From positions 62,001-126,000 of the forward strand of contig CAZYAN010000001.1 of assembly GCA_964645585.1 (NCBI GenBank): a DNA stretch of 64,000 nt, read 5' to 3'. Below, piece after piece: positions 63,882-64,000 of the stretch (position 1 is its first letter; each line of letters begins with the position of its first letter). The notes below the pieces were generated by a model. The model had not been told where the DNA came from. It did no database searches and was given only the letters and a program-made list of their open reading frames with translations. The position numbers and the translations under genes were made by a program. The DNA comes from DATGSL01 sp964645585 (GTDB taxonomy: Bacteria > Verrucomicrobiota > Verrucomicrobiia > Opitutales > T3Sed10-336).

Positions 63882-64000
63882 GTCTGATTCAAGACGAAAT
63901 CAATAAGGCCTCGGCGCCCGATACTGATTCGAGCGGAGGAGGGGCGGTTGCCAAGGGTCTGAATAAACCGCTGCTGAGCCTCCTGTTGATTTTTGCGGCG
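63878..64000 (+). CDS. Hypothetical protein, 3' partial
   Basis: Only the first 41 codons are in the window: a polar Ser/Gly-rich start (SLIQDEINKASAPDTDSSGG), then KPLLSLLLIFAA, the beginning of a hydrophobic segment. Probably a membrane protein. Translationally coupled to the FtsB-like gene, so a cell-envelope role is plausible; too little is visible to identify it. Confidence 0.6.
   Translation, partial: MSLIQDEINKASAPDTDSSGGGAVAKGLNKPLLSLLLIFAA

Overview
The window looks like a scaffold from a GC-rich, aerobic, Gram-negative bacterium of the Verrucomicrobiota, probably the Opitutae/Puniceicoccales side. This placement is an inference from gene content: secreted LamG proteins paired with H-X9-DG pseudopilins, C-terminal modules of the 'GDG..NLLKYA' type, a full alternative complex III operon, a B12-dependent monomeric ribonucleotide reductase and a eukaryote-like UDP-sugar pyrophosphorylase. 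A run of 100 N (40581-40680) shows it is a scaffolded assembly, possibly a metagenome-assembled genome.

Region 1 (1-24954, all + strand) is an accessory block. It holds LamG-repeat proteins each followed by a pseudopilin, three Asp-box (BNR) sialidase-like proteins, a PhyH-type dioxygenase, a secreted metallo-beta-lactamase-fold protein, a large VCBS/FG-GAP propeller and a phosphodiesterase-type hydrolase carrying a LamG domain. It runs into a phosphonate block: organophosphate-type transporter, phosphonoacetate hydrolase (phnA), phosphonoacetaldehyde dehydrogenase (phnY), zinc alcohol dehydrogenase, then a fucose-isomerase-like protein. My reading is a locus that binds surface or dissolved polysaccharide, clips off a phosphonate ester and degrades it to acetate and phosphate. 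A hairpin at 25029-25068 closes the block against the convergent gcvP.

Region 2 (25074-39702) holds gcvP on the minus strand and, divergently, the respiratory operon actABCDEF. That operon continues through a small membrane protein into a CcoN-like / CcoO-like / cytochrome c set. The CcoN-like protein keeps the fold signature but lacks all six haem and copper histidines of cbb3 oxidases.

Region 3 (39749-55370) is mostly housekeeping: proC, holB, tmk, a PfkB kinase, an ExbB-ExbD-TonB system, tRNA-Ala(GGC), a PII/SbtB-like protein, a DUF6807 protein, a methyltransferase, a TorF-type porin, rplM-rpsI, argC-argJ-argB and a DUF255 thioredoxin-like protein.

Region 4 (55390-64000) holds a short membrane protein that may be truncated, an orphan phage-tail-sheath homologue with a signal peptide, nrdJ, a phosphohexomutase, a UAP-type UDP-sugar pyrophosphorylase (the two likely form a nucleotide-sugar pair), an FtsB/DivIC-like protein and the start of one more gene.

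The main candidates for undescribed biology are the polysaccharide-linked phosphonate-ester locus, LamG domains that appear circularly permuted and nested in other domains (two cases), the histidine-less CcoN in the ACIII operon, and the secreted tail-sheath homologue.
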